From: Bifidobacterium panos
Lineage (GTDB): Bacteria > Actinomycetota > Actinomycetes > Actinomycetales > Bifidobacteriaceae
Assembly (NCBI RefSeq): GCF_012932445.1
Contig: NZ_JAAIIJ010000002.1
Span: 62,001-126,000 of the forward strand
DNA: 64,000 nt
Reading direction: 5' to 3'
Made by a program: the position numbers and the translations under genes. Shown one piece after another: positions 1 to 9,218 of this stretch; the stretch's first letter is position 1; every line of letters starts with the position of its first letter. The notes beneath the pieces are model-generated. The model saw only the letters and a program-made list of their open reading frames with translations. It was not told where the DNA came from and made no database searches.

Positions 1-1183
1 GCCAGCCGTAAGGCAGATGCACTTTCTTGGCGAAACGGACACGCCCACGGGGCTTGTCAACCACACGTTCGGGAAAGCGCACACTCGGATCGAGCCGGTC
101 GATCTGGCAGCGCACGTCGTCAAGACTTTCGCATTCCATGAACGACTTGCGCGTGGCCCCTCCCACGGGGAACCCTTTCAGGTACCAGGCGATATGCTTG
201 CGCAAATCATGCACGGCCATCCGCTCGTCGCCGTCATAGAACTCGGTGAGCAACTCAGCGTGGCGCATAATGACGCGACATACCTCACCCAGTGTGGGGT
301 TGCAACGCTCAGCGGAACCGGCAAAGGCGTGCTTGATGTCGGCGAACAGCCACGGGCGGCCTTGGCAGCCGCGCCCGATGGCCACGCCGTCGCAGCCGGT
401 CTGCTCGACCATGGCGAGCGCGTCATCGGCGCCCCAGATGTCGCCGTTGCCGAACACGGGGATGTCGAGTGCTTGCTTGAGCTGGGCGATGCGGGTCCAA
501 TCGGAATGCCCGCCATAATATTCGGCGGTGGTGCGCGCGTGCAGCGTGACGGCGGCGCACCCCTCATCTTGCGCGAGACGTCCGGCTTCGAGGAAGGTCT
601 CGTGCTCGTGGTCGATGCCGACGCGAATCTTGGCGGTGACGGGGATGTCCGCCGGCTCGCACACCCGCACCACGCGGCTGATGATTTCGGCGAACAGATC
701 GGTTTTCCAAGGCAGGGCGGAGCCTCCCCCGCGACGGGTGACTTTGGGCACCGGGCAGCCGAAATTCAAGTCCACATGGTCGGCCATGTGCTCGTCCACC
801 ACGATTCGCGCGGCCTGTTCGACAATGGCGGGGTTCACTCCATACAGTTGCAGCGAGCGGACATTCTCGCTGGGGGCGAAGCGACACAGACGCAACGCCT
901 TGGGATTGCGGGCCACCAGGGCACGGGCAGTGATCATCTCGGCCACATACAGGCCGTCGGGGCCGTATTCCTCGCAAATCACGCGGAACGGCCAGTTGGT
1001 CACGCCGGCCATCGGCGAAAGCACCACCGGGGTGGGCACGCTGATGGGGCCAAGCTTCACCGGGCGCATGGGCCGCGAGGCGACGTGCGAGGAGCGCTTT
1101 TGCGAGCGCGGATCGACACCCACGCGGCAATCGCCCCGAGCGTCGAGATACTCGATGTCGTGGTCGTCGCTCACGCTCGACAC
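1..1183 (-). CDS. dus: tRNA-dihydrouridine synthase, C-terminus cut by window edge
   Basis: FMN-dependent tRNA-dihydrouridine synthase (DusB/NifR3-like), which reduces specific uridines in tRNA. About 394 residues are visible. The TIM-barrel opens with PVVLSPMAGVTNWPFR after a roughly 40-residue leader. The substrate-binding stretch LNFGCPVPKVTRRGGGSAL (active-site Cys in NFGCP) and the later GNGDIW and GVAIGRGCQGRPWLF motifs are typical of the family. The frame is still open at base 1, so the last residues lie outside the window. The start is uncertain: GTG at 1183 or 1174, or ATG at 1069. It follows the glyS stop by 5 bp and is probably cotranscribed with it. The long plus-strand frame over the same bases is a coding shadow. 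Confidence 0.9.
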   Translation of the reverse strand, partial: MSSVSDDHDIEYLDARGDCRVGVDPRSQKRSSHVASRPMRPVKLGPISVPTPVVLSPMAGVTNWPFRVICEEYGPDGLYVAEMITARALVARNPKALRLCRFAPSENVRSLQLYGVNPAIVEQAARIVVDEHMADHVDLNFGCPVPKVTRRGGGSALPWKTDLFAEIISRVVRVCEPADIPVTAKIRVGIDHEHETFLEAGRLAQDEGCAAVTLHARTTAEYYGGHSDWTRIAQLKQALDIPVFGNGDIWGADDALAMVEQTGCDGVAIGRGCQGRPWLFADIKHAFAGSAERCNPTLGEVCRVIMRHAELLTEFYDGDERMAVHDLRKHIAWYLKGFPVGGATRKSFMECESLDDVRCQIDRLDPSVRFPERVVDKPRGRVRFAKKVHLPYGW

Positions 1184-1188
1184 CCGGC

Positions 1189-2664
1189 TCAGTACAGGCC
1201 GCCGGCCTCGGCGATATGAACAGAATCAGGCCAAGCCTGCCCACCCATGGACACCGGCATCTGCGGCACGCTGACGTGCTTCTCGCCGATGCGCTCGGCC
1301 ACATAGTCGGCCACCTTGTCGAGGCTGACACGCTCCTGGGTCATGGCGTCGCGCTCGCGGATGGTGACGGCCTGATCGTCGAGCGTATCGAAATCGACGG
1401 TGACGCACAGCGGCGTGCCGATCTCGTCCTGGCGGCGGTAACGACGGCCGATGGCACCGGCCTCGTCGTAATCGATCATCCACTCGCGCTGGCGCAGATC
1501 GCCGGCCAGTTGCTGGGCCACGTTCTGCAGTTCCGGCTTCTTGCTCAGCGGCAATACCGCGGCCTTGACGGGGGCGAGACGCGGGTCGAGGTGCAGCACG
1601 GTGCGCTTGTCCACGCCGCCCTTGGTGTTCGGGGCTTCGTCCACATCGTAGGCATCCACCAGGAAGCACATCAGGGAACGGGTCAGGCCCGCGGCCGGTT
1701 CGATGACGTAGGGCACGTATTTCTCGCCGGTGGCTTGGTTGAAATAGCTCAAGTCCTCGCCGGAATGCTTGGCGTGCGCGGACAGGTCGAAATCGGTGCG
1801 GTTGGCCACGCCCTCAAGCTCGCCCCAATCGGAACCCTGGAAGCCGAACTTGTATTCGATATCCACGGTGCGCTTCGAATAGTGCGAGAGCTTCTCCTTC
1901 GGATGCTCATAATGGCGCAGGTTTTCGGGCTTGACGCCCAAGTCGAGATACCACTGGGTGCGCGCGTCAATCCAATACTGGTGCCAATCCTCATCCTCGC
2001 CGGGCTTGACGAAGAACTCCATCTCCATCTGCTCGAACTCGCGGGTGCGGAAGATGAAATTGCCGGGGGTGATCTCGTTACGGAAGGACTTGCCCATGTT
2101 GGCGATGCCAAACGGCGGCTTCTTGCGCGAGGATGTCATCACGTTCTTGAAGTCCACGAAAATGCCTTGGGCGGTTTCCGGGCGCAAGTAGTGCAGGGAA
2201 TTCTCGTCCTCCACCGGGCCCAAGTGGGTGCGCAGCATCATGTTGAAATCGCGCGGTTCCGTCCACTTGCCGCGCTCGCCGCAATTGGGGCAGGCGATGT
2301 CGGCCATGCCGTTCTCGGGCAGCTTGTCGCCGTGCTTTTCGGCGTAGCTTTCCTCGAGTTTGTCGGAACGCTGGCGCTTATGGCAGTTCAGGCACTCGAC
2401 CAGCGGATCGTTGAACACCGCCACATGGCCGGAGGCCACCCACACGTCGGTGGGCAGGATGATGGAAGTGTCCACGCCTACCACGTCGCCGCGGGTGACG
2501 ACCATGGAACGCCACCATTCGCGTTTGATATTGTCCTTCAACGCCACGCCGAGCGGACCATAATCCCACGCGGAACGGGTGCCGCCGTAGATTTCGCCGG
2601 CGGGGAACACGAAGCCGCGACGCTTCGCAAGGGAGACGACTTCATCAAGTTTGGACTGAGCCAC
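1189..2664 (-). CDS. glyS: glycyl-tRNA synthetase (single-chain class II)
   Basis: Charges tRNA-Gly with glycine in the cytoplasm. The 491-residue length and the N-terminus, with [23 protein letters not shown], match the dimeric GlyQS-type enzyme rather than the alpha2-beta2 form. Class II motifs are visible in [23 protein letters not shown] and, near the C-terminus, [16 protein letters not shown]-terminal anticodon-binding domain follows (about residues 370-480, with [10 protein letters not shown] and the [13 protein letters not shown] stretch). An internal CLNCHKR...CPNCGERG pair suggests a zinc-binding insertion. The gene lies between ychF (66 bp upstream) and dus (5 bp downstream). I saw no T-box-sized leader. 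Confidence 0.97.
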   Translation of the reverse strand: MAQSKLDEVVSLAKRRGFVFPAGEIYGGTRSAWDYGPLGVALKDNIKREWWRSMVVTRGDVVGVDTSIILPTDVWVASGHVAVFNDPLVECLNCHKRQRSDKLEESYAEKHGDKLPENGMADIACPNCGERGKWTEPRDFNMMLRTHLGPVEDENSLHYLRPETAQGIFVDFKNVMTSSRKKPPFGIANMGKSFRNEITPGNFIFRTREFEQMEMEFFVKPGEDEDWHQYWIDARTQWYLDLGVKPENLRHYEHPKEKLSHYSKRTVDIEYKFGFQGSDWGELEGVANRTDFDLSAHAKHSGEDLSYFNQATGEKYVPYVIEPAAGLTRSLMCFLVDAYDVDEAPNTKGGVDKRTVLHLDPRLAPVKAAVLPLSKKPELQNVAQQLAGDLRQREWMIDYDEAGAIGRRYRRQDEIGTPLCVTVDFDTLDDQAVTIRERDAMTQERVSLDKVADYVAERIGEKHVSVPQMPVSMGGQAWPDSVHIAEAGGLY

Positions 2665-2730
2665 AATGCACCTTCTGGTTTGAACGGTTTGGGGGTCTTA
2701 CAAATTCCGAAGCATATCTGTATATGTTGA

Positions 2731-3819
2731 CTAGACATTGAATTTGAATTCGACGATGTCGCCGGGCTGCATGACGTAGTCGCGGCCCTCCTGGCGCAGT
2801 TTGCCTTCCTCTTTGATCTTGGCCATCGAGCCCTCCGCGGCCACGAAATCGTCGTAGGAGACGATATCCGCCTTGATGAAGCCCCTCTCAAAATCAGTGT
2901 GAATCACACCGGCGGCCTGCGGGGCGGTGTAGCCCTTGTGAATCTGCCAGGCGCGCACTTCCTTTTCGCCGGCGGTCAGGAAAGTCTGCAAACCGAGGAT
3001 GTCGAAGCCCACGCGGGCCAGCTGGTCGAGGCCGGATTCCTCCAGCCCCGCGTCGGCAAGCATTTCGCGCGCGTCCGCCTCGTCCAGTTCGGTCAGATCG
3101 GCTTCAAATTGCGCGTTGAGGAAGATGGCCTTGGCCGGAGCCACGCCGGCGGCCAGTTTGGCTTTCAACTCATCGTTGGCCAGCTCGTTGTCGTCCACGT
3201 TGAACACGTAGATGAACGGCTTGGCCGTCATCAGGTGCAGGTCGTACACGTCGGCCTTGCCGATTTCACCTGCCGAGGCGGCCTCGTCGATGGTGCGTCC
3301 GGCCTCAAGAATCTCTTTGGCTTTCTTGACGGCATCCATATAGGATTGCTCGATCTTCTTGCCGCGCAAATCCTTTTCCAGTTTCGGCAGGGCGTTCTCG
3401 ATGGTCTGCAAATCGGCCAGAATCAGCTCGGTGTTGATCGTCTCGATATCGTCGGTGGGGTCGACCTTGCCGTTGACGTGCACGATGTCGTCGTCCTCGA
3501 AGGCGCGCACCACCTCACAGATCGCGTCGGCCTCGCGGATGTTGGCCAGGAACTTGTTGCCTAAGCCTTCGCCTTCGGACGCGCCCTTGACGATGCCCGC
3601 AATGTCCACGAAAGTGACGGTGGCGGGCACGACCTTCTCGGTGTGCACCAAATCGGCCAAAATCGGCAAACGGCCGTCCGGCAGGGGCACCACGCCGGTG
3701 TTCGGCTCGATGGTGGCGAACGGGTAGTTCTCCGCGAGCACGTTATTGCGGGTCAGGGCATTGAACATGGTGGACTTGCCCACGTTGGGCAGTCCGACGA
3801 TTCCGATGGTAAGAGACAT
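2731..3819 (-). CDS. ychF: YchF/Ola1-type ribosome-associated P-loop ATPase
   Basis: Obg-related P-loop NTPase that prefers ATP and associates with ribosomes; linked in other bacteria to stress responses. The 362 residues fit the family. The P-loop is GLPNVGKSTMFNALT at residues 8-22, the G3-like region is FVDIAGIVKGASEGEGLGN, a coiled-coil insertion follows, and a C-terminal TGS domain contains VIHTDFERGFIKADIVSYDDF and ends RDYVMQPGDIVEFKFNV. This arrangement is diagnostic. Same strand as glyS and probably cotranscribed. Nothing unusual seen. Confidence 0.97.
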   Translation of the reverse strand: MSLTIGIVGLPNVGKSTMFNALTRNNVLAENYPFATIEPNTGVVPLPDGRLPILADLVHTEKVVPATVTFVDIAGIVKGASEGEGLGNKFLANIREADAICEVVRAFEDDDIVHVNGKVDPTDDIETINTELILADLQTIENALPKLEKDLRGKKIEQSYMDAVKKAKEILEAGRTIDEAASAGEIGKADVYDLHLMTAKPFIYVFNVDDNELANDELKAKLAAGVAPAKAIFLNAQFEADLTELDEADAREMLADAGLEESGLDQLARVGFDILGLQTFLTAGEKEVRAWQIHKGYTAPQAAGVIHTDFERGFIKADIVSYDDFVAAEGSMAKIKEEGKLRQEGRDYVMQPGDIVEFKFNV

Positions 3820-3846
3820 GATTCCCTACAGTACTTGCCCGCCTTG

Positions 3847-4647
3847 TCATCCGACGATGGCATCGATGGCGTCGATAACTGCGCCGCGGAAAGCGTGCTT
3901 CTCAAGGCTGGCAACGCCCTTGATGGTGGTTCCGCCCGGCGAGCAGACGGCGTCCTTCATCGCGCCGGGGTGGGTTTCGGCGGCCATATACATCGCGCCG
4001 ACGCCTTCGATCATCTTGGCGGCGAGACGATATGCCGCCGCGCGCTGCAAACCATGTTTGACGCCGGCGTCCCCAAGCGCTTCGAGATACATATCGGTGA
4101 AGGCGGGGCCACAGCCGGCGATGGTTCCGGCGACACCCATCAGCGGGGCATCGACGCGCTCGATCAGGCTGATCGCCGAGAACAAACGTTCAAACGTCTC
4201 GGCTTGATCCGCTTCGAGCGTGTGTTCGGCTTCGGTGACCAGCACGCCTTTGCCGACGGCCATCGGGGTGTTCGGCACCGTGCATTGGATGCGCAGGCTG
4301 GCGAACCGGTCGGCGAACAGTGTGCGATACGTGCTCAACGTCCAGCCGGCCGCAATCGAGACGATGAACTTGCCGGGCTTGGCGAGCTCGCTGGCAAGTG
4401 GAGCCATGACCGATTCAATCTGATATGGCTTGATGGCGATAATCACCATATCTGCGGCCTGCACGACGGCGCTTGCGTCACGCAACGGGCGAATGCCGAG
4501 CTTGGCCGCGTTTGCTTCGAGCTTGTCGAAATGCGCGGCGCATGCGACGATATCGCCGCCCGTGAGCGCGCCGGCATCGACCAACCCCTGCGCGATGGCC
4601 TGGGCCATATTGCCGTATCCGATGAAACCGATGGTTGGATTGGACAT
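3847..4647 (-). CDS. proC: pyrroline-5-carboxylate reductase
   Basis: Last step of proline synthesis: NAD(P)H reduction of 1-pyrroline-5-carboxylate. The 266-residue protein starts with a Rossmann motif IGFIGYGNMAQAIAQGL (residues 6-22). It ends with the conserved helical dimerisation and substrate region: VAGCGPAF-like AGTIAGCGPAFTDMYLEALGDAG, then MKDAVCSPGGTTIKGVASLE. The initiator ATG at 4647 has a purine-rich AGGGAGTG upstream. It sits 27 bp downstream of ychF's start on the same strand, and the proline iminopeptidase lies upstream, so the two proline-related genes are adjacent. Confidence 0.96.
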   Translation of the reverse strand: MSNPTIGFIGYGNMAQAIAQGLVDAGALTGGDIVACAAHFDKLEANAAKLGIRPLRDASAVVQAADMVIIAIKPYQIESVMAPLASELAKPGKFIVSIAAGWTLSTYRTLFADRFASLRIQCTVPNTPMAVGKGVLVTEAEHTLEADQAETFERLFSAISLIERVDAPLMGVAGTIAGCGPAFTDMYLEALGDAGVKHGLQRAAAYRLAAKMIEGVGAMYMAAETHPGAMKDAVCSPGGTTIKGVASLEKHAFRGAVIDAIDAIVG

Positions 4648-4698
4648 AAATCACTCCCTTTATTTCATGCGTTATTTCATACGCTGTTTCAGACGCTG

Positions 4699-6036
4699 TC
4701 AGAACAGTTCTTCCAAGTCGCCGCGGTTCAGCGCCTCGGTGAAGATGTGCTTGAACACCACACATCCGTGCAACCCGTCATGCTCGAACTCATTGGTAGT
4801 CCAATAATGTGAATTGCCGACGCGCGACAGCGTGTCGAGCTGCATGCCGGAATCCACATACATGTCGTCAAAATACACCGCGGCTTGCAGTGGCACTTCG
4901 TTGCGCGCCAGCTGCTCGACATCGTAGATCGTGCCGAAATGCGTGTCTTCCATCAGCGCATCCATGGCCGGTTTGAACGGGCGCAACGCGCTCTCCTGCT
5001 CAAACATCCACGGAAAGACGCACTCGCCGGTCATCATCAACGGGCGGCGGCCCGTGTCGAATTCGGCGGTGTCGTCGCGCACGCGCTGTGCGGCCCAACG
5101 AATTGGCTCGTCCAGCTCGCCGTTGGCATAGATGAACTCCTGCAGCGGCCAATAGAGCGGGCGCGAGGAGGTGGCATCCATCACCTTGGCAAGGAACTCG
5201 TCAGACAGCCGCGCATCGACATCAGCCGAGCCGTCGCCATCGAGGAAGGCATCGTCAAGAATCCAATGCACGCGCTCGAAACTCGGTTTCATGCCGAAAT
5301 CGGAGCCCAGGCATTGCAAACGCTGCACGGTGAGCGGGTCGCCGTTCGGCAGTGCGATATCGCCGGCCTCGAGTTTGTCGGCCACACTCGCCATACGTTC
5401 GACATCCTGCGGATAGCGCTCATAGAACTGCTTGGTCTTGGCGACCATGCGCGGGAAGGTATGGCGGTACACCTCGGTGGCATCGGCCGGAACGTGCGGA
5501 ATGCCTCCGGTGGTGAAGCTGGCTGCCACACCTCGCGGGAACAGGGAAAGGTATGTCAGCGTCAGGAACCCGCCGTAGCTCTGGCCGAGCGTGACCCAAC
5601 GCGCGCCGCCGAACTCGCTCAAGCGCAGGTGCTCGAAGTCGCGCACAATCGAATCGGCAAGGAAATGCTTCAAATAGGCCGCGCCCTGAGCGCCATCCAT
5701 CGTTTTCATCACGTGCGTGTCCACGCGCGAGGAACGCCCGGTGCCGCGCTGGTCGGGCAGGATCACACGAAAATGCTTGATGGCCTCTTCGATCCAACCG
5801 TCCGAGGCGGGGCTCAGCGGGCGCGGCCCCGAATCTCCCGGCCCCCCTTGCAGGAACACCAGCAGCGGCAAATCGTCATGCACATGCTCCGGCGCGGCGA
5901 CCACGCGGTAGAACAGCTTGATGGTTTCCCCGGCAACATCCTGGCCGGGCTGGCAGGCCGACCAGTCGAGCGGCACATCAATGGAGTGATCTTCAACGGC
6001 CAAACCGGGCACATAATATTTCGCAAGCAATGTCAT
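4699..6036 (-). CDS. pip: proline iminopeptidase (alpha/beta hydrolase, S33)
   Basis: Serine aminopeptidase that releases N-terminal proline from peptides. The protein is 445 residues if it starts at ATG 6036 (MTLLAKYYVPG); a 7-codon upstream extension is open but unlikely. Features in order: oxyanion-hole HGGPG-like LVFLQGGPGDSG at about residue 70, the RGTGRSSR loop, the nucleophile elbow GQSYGG at about residue 165, and late Asp/His positions (FDDMYVD and HDGLHG). The length and a large cap domain match the PIP family of Actinobacteria and Xanthomonas. It is divergent from the histidine kinase, whose start lies 75 bp away, so both promoters share a very short intergenic stretch. Confidence 0.92.
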   Translation of the reverse strand: MTLLAKYYVPGLAVEDHSIDVPLDWSACQPGQDVAGETIKLFYRVVAAPEHVHDDLPLLVFLQGGPGDSGPRPLSPASDGWIEEAIKHFRVILPDQRGTGRSSRVDTHVMKTMDGAQGAAYLKHFLADSIVRDFEHLRLSEFGGARWVTLGQSYGGFLTLTYLSLFPRGVAASFTTGGIPHVPADATEVYRHTFPRMVAKTKQFYERYPQDVERMASVADKLEAGDIALPNGDPLTVQRLQCLGSDFGMKPSFERVHWILDDAFLDGDGSADVDARLSDEFLAKVMDATSSRPLYWPLQEFIYANGELDEPIRWAAQRVRDDTAEFDTGRRPLMMTGECVFPWMFEQESALRPFKPAMDALMEDTHFGTIYDVEQLARNEVPLQAAVYFDDMYVDSGMQLDTLSRVGNSHYWTTNEFEHDGLHGCVVFKHIFTEALNRGDLEELF

Positions 6037-6111
6037 ATCCCCGACTGTATCGCACAAATCAGCCGTACGAGTGATGTCGGCTCGCGAACGCGCACATTAT
6101 TCTTGAAACTT

Positions 6112-8397
6112 ATGAACGCTGACGGCCGCCTGAAAACATGGGTCGTATCGAATCGCACGCTGTTGCTCGATACGCTACTGGCCGTGCTGCTAGTCGGCAC
6201 GGCCATCGGTCTCATCGGCATCACCAACCAAGACGATGTGCCGGGTCTGCTGTTGCCCACATCTCCCGCGGCATTGGCGGGGTGGACGTTGCCCGCCTTG
6301 ATTCCGCTGGCTTTGCGGCGCATCAAGCCCGAGCCTGCGGCCTGGATGTTCATTGCATTGACGATGATTCATCTGATATTCGGCCCAGCAACCGCATACA
6401 GCGACTTCTATGCGCCGCTGATGCTGTATTCCGTGCTGGTATATGGCGCGTACAACCATACCGTTCGTTTCATTACGACGGCGATGGCGATGTGCGTGTT
6501 CGCCACGCTCATCTGGTCATGGGCGACACGATTGGACGGCAGCATATTGTCATTCGCCCTGGCCAGCGGCATGTGCGTGGTCAGCGTCGTCATCATGGCG
6601 TTCTGGCAACGAGCACGGCGCGCCACGGTGAAAGCCATGCAGGAACGCAACACCTTGATCGCCACACGAGCACAAGATGAATGCCGCATTGCCGCACAAG
6701 CCGAGCGCGCACGCATCGCTCGCGATATGCACGACGTGGTGGCGCACACGCTGTCAACAATCATCGTCCAATCCGATGGAGGGCGATACGCCGGCACGCA
6801 GGATCTCGATGTCGCGCAACGCACGATGGCAACCATCCGCGCGGAAGCGCAACGCGCGCAACATGATATGACGGGCCTGTTCGACATATTCGCCAATTCC
6901 GACAACGCCGGTTATGCAGGGCTGGACACGCTTATCAGGCACGCCCAATTGCCCGTGACGCGGCGCATCAACGGCGTCGCGCGGCCGGAATTGCTGAACG
7001 GGCAAACCAGCGAGGCGTTGTTCAGGCTTGTGCAGGAGGCCCTGTCCAACGCGCGCAAATACGCCGGTGCCGACGCGAACGTGATCGTCACCGAAATATG
7101 GTCGTCGGGCACGTTGCTCATCAGCGTGTCGGACGACGGGCAAGGGGCGCGAGTCTGCTTGGACGGGCACACGCCGGGCTATGGGCTGATTGGCATGCGT
7201 GAGCGCGTCGAAGCGGCCGGAGGCACCGTCAGCGCCGGGCCGCAAGCTGCGGGCGGTTTCATCGTGCAGGCCAGCTTGCCGTTGGCGAACGTCCAACAGC
7301 ACTCCCCGGACTTTGTGCCCAAGGCATTCACCGCGAAACTGCACGAGATGGCGAGCGCGTTGCGTTCCAAGCCGTTCGCGCAGGACAATGCGTCGAAGGT
7401 CAATTGGATCGCCACGCTCTCCCTGTGGTGCGAGCGGCATTATCTGCTGATGGATATGCTGATCGCACTCGCGCTGATGATTCTGCTGAACTCCACCACA
7501 TTAAGCGAGATGCTCATGTCAGGGCAGTTTCTTGACAGCGGCATGACGCGCCTTATCGCCACACTCGTCACCGTGGCGCTCTTGTTGCCGCTGGCGTTTC
7601 GGCGGCGTTTGCCCGAAACCAGCGCCCTGACGCTGGCCGTGCTGTCGCTGTTGCAATCGCTGTTCTTCCCCGCGCCGCTACTGACCGTCAACTTCTTTGT
7701 GCCGATTTCCGTATATTCGGCGGTGATGTATGGGCGGGACAAGGCGTGGCGCTGGGTGAGCGTGGCGCTGGTCATCGATTCGTGGGTTGCGGGCATGCGC
7801 ATCATGGCCGGATACAATGGCGTCGCTTCGATATACCAAGTGCTATTCGTGGATTCCACAGGCTTCAATGTCCCCGCGCTGCTGTTCGCCGGAATCCTTC
7901 CCAGTGCGATAATCATGATTGGTTGTTTCGGGTGCGTGGCCTTGGCGCGATGGACGCGTTCGCAGGGAGCGAACGCGCTGGTTCTGCAACAGCGCGAGGA
8001 GGCGTTACGTGCCGAGGAGGAAAGGCAAAAGGTGCTGGCGGCCAATCTGGAACGCAATAGGATTGCCGCGGCCATGCAGGAGGATGTCACAGCCACGCTG
8101 GGCACGGTGATCAAGCAGGCCGACAACGGCTTGGCTCTGTTGGGCGGCACTGCGCGCCCCGTTCCCACCACCGAAGACATCGCCGGGGCCTTCGCTTCAA
8201 TCGGAGAGCAGGGGCGCCGGGCGCTGGCGCATATGCGTCAGCTGCTGGCTGTGTTGCGCGAGACCGGGTTCAGCGACGACAGGCACGAGGATGTTCAAAT
8301 GCGTCTCAAACCTGCGGCGCGCCTGCAAGAGCAGATAGAATCAGGGGGATTTCAGGATATGTCGAACGATGACGGCAACGTCTCTTCATTAAGGTGA
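6112..8397 (+). CDS. sensor histidine kinase with second, degenerate sensor/DHp half
   Basis: NarL/DesK-class sensor kinase of 761 residues starting at ATG 6112. The first half is complete. It has several membrane segments (about 15-165), then HisKA_3 with ERARIARDMHDVVAHTLS (phospho-acceptor His207), N-box NARKYA (Asn313), SDDGQGA (about 341) and GYGLIGMRERV. The second half repeats the plan: membrane segments at about 440-595, then ERNRIAAAMQEDVTATLG (about residue 647 on). Here the HD pair is replaced by QE (Gln656), and no ATPase domain follows. So it is a kinase fused to an inactive sensor/DHp copy. The stop overlaps the response-regulator region (GTGA). The signal is unknown. Confidence 0.9.
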   Translation: MNADGRLKTWVVSNRTLLLDTLLAVLLVGTAIGLIGITNQDDVPGLLLPTSPAALAGWTLPALIPLALRRIKPEPAAWMFIALTMIHLIFGPATAYSDFYAPLMLYSVLVYGAYNHTVRFITTAMAMCVFATLIWSWATRLDGSILSFALASGMCVVSVVIMAFWQRARRATVKAMQERNTLIATRAQDECRIAAQAERARIARDMHDVVAHTLSTIIVQSDGGRYAGTQDLDVAQRTMATIRAEAQRAQHDMTGLFDIFANSDNAGYAGLDTLIRHAQLPVTRRINGVARPELLNGQTSEALFRLVQEALSNARKYAGADANVIVTEIWSSGTLLISVSDDGQGARVCLDGHTPGYGLIGMRERVEAAGGTVSAGPQAAGGFIVQASLPLANVQQHSPDFVPKAFTAKLHEMASALRSKPFAQDNASKVNWIATLSLWCERHYLLMDMLIALALMILLNSTTLSEMLMSGQFLDSGMTRLIATLVTVALLLPLAFRRRLPETSALTLAVLSLLQSLFFPAPLLTVNFFVPISVYSAVMYGRDKAWRWVSVALVIDSWVAGMRIMAGYNGVASIYQVLFVDSTGFNVPALLFAGILPSAIIMIGCFGCVALARWTRSQGANALVLQQREEALRAEEERQKVLAANLERNRIAAAMQEDVTATLGTVIKQADNGLALLGGTARPVPTTEDIAGAFASIGEQGRRALAHMRQLLAVLRETGFSDDRHEDVQMRLKPAARLQEQIESGGFQDMSNDDGNVSSLR

Positions 8398-8402
8398 GGG
8401 TT

Positions 8403-9092
8403 ATGAGCGCAGAACGAATTCGTGTGGTTATCGCCGACGATCAGGAACTGGTCCGTGCCGGTTTCGCCATGGTGATTGGCTCCCAGCCGGATATGCAGGT
8501 GGTCGGCCAAGCGGGCGACGGCACCGAAGCGGTGGCATTGGCTGAAGAGCTGCGTCCCGATGTGATTTTGATGGATGTGCGCATGCCGCAGATGGATGGG
8601 CTCGAAGCCACCAAGCACATCACCGCCACGATGTCCGGCCAGACGCATGTCATCATCCTGACCACTTTCGATTTGGACGAATATGTGATGGCGGCGATCA
8701 ACGCCGGTGCCTCCGGATTCCTGCTCAAAGACACCGAACCGGAAACATTGCTCGCTTCGATACGCACGGTGCTCAACGGCAATGCGATCATCGCGCCATC
8801 GGCCACCAAACGTCTGATCGAAACGATGATGAAAACCGGGTTCGCCAACGGCACCAACAGCGCCGGAGCGGCCAGCGCCTCGTACACCGATCCCGAGCTG
8901 GACGACCTGACCGACCGTGAACGCGAGGTACTGGTCGAAATCGCGCACGGCCTGTCGAATCAGGAGATTGCCGACAAACTGTTCATCAGTCTGCCGACGG
9001 TGAAAACGCACGTGGCGCACATCCTGTCGAAAATCAACGCACGCGACAGAGTGCAAGCCGTGGTGTTCGCCTACGACAACCATTTGGTCTAG
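8403..9092 (+). CDS. NarL/LuxR-family response regulator
   Basis: DNA-binding partner of the upstream kinase, 229 residues. The receiver domain (about 1-125) has acidic DDQE near the N-terminus, phospho-acceptor Asp58 in VILMDVRMPQMDG, the Thr of ILTTFD and the Lys of FLLKDTEP. The C-terminal LuxR helix-turn-helix (about 165-229) reads LTDREREVLVEIAHGLSNQEIADKLF. The start was set at ATG 8403 because AGGTGAGGG precedes it. A GTG at 8394 in the same frame overlaps the kinase stop and is an alternative. The tight coupling implies one operon. Target genes are not apparent. Confidence 0.95.
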   Translation: MSAERIRVVIADDQELVRAGFAMVIGSQPDMQVVGQAGDGTEAVALAEELRPDVILMDVRMPQMDGLEATKHITATMSGQTHVIILTTFDLDEYVMAAINAGASGFLLKDTEPETLLASIRTVLNGNAIIAPSATKRLIETMMKTGFANGTNSAGAASASYTDPELDDLTDREREVLVEIAHGLSNQEIADKLFISLPTVKTHVAHILSKINARDRVQAVVFAYDNHLV

Positions 9093-9114
9093 TTGGTCTC
9101 TAGACATACTGCGG

Positions 9115-9211
9115 TTTTCGCTGGCTGAATAAGCTGAATAATATAGCGCGGCGGCCCGCATCGCGATATGTGCACGATGCGGGCCGTCGAAATATATTCA
9201 GCCAGTGAAAA
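9115..9211. terminator. large nested inverted repeat between convergent genes
   Basis: Between the response regulator (plus) and metY (minus). The inner arms cggcccgcatcg (9152-9163) and cgatgcgggccg (9175-9186) are perfect. The outer arms ttttcgctggctgaat (9115-9130) and attcagccagtgaaaa (9196-9211) pair with one mismatch. With oligo-T/oligo-A at the outer ends this can act as a bidirectional terminator. Confidence 0.7.
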
Positions 9212-9218
9212 GCCGTGG

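Noticed and set aside
17-1219. 400-codon plus-strand frame at the left edge
   Set aside because: Complement of dus, which has full family motifs; the plus frame has none.
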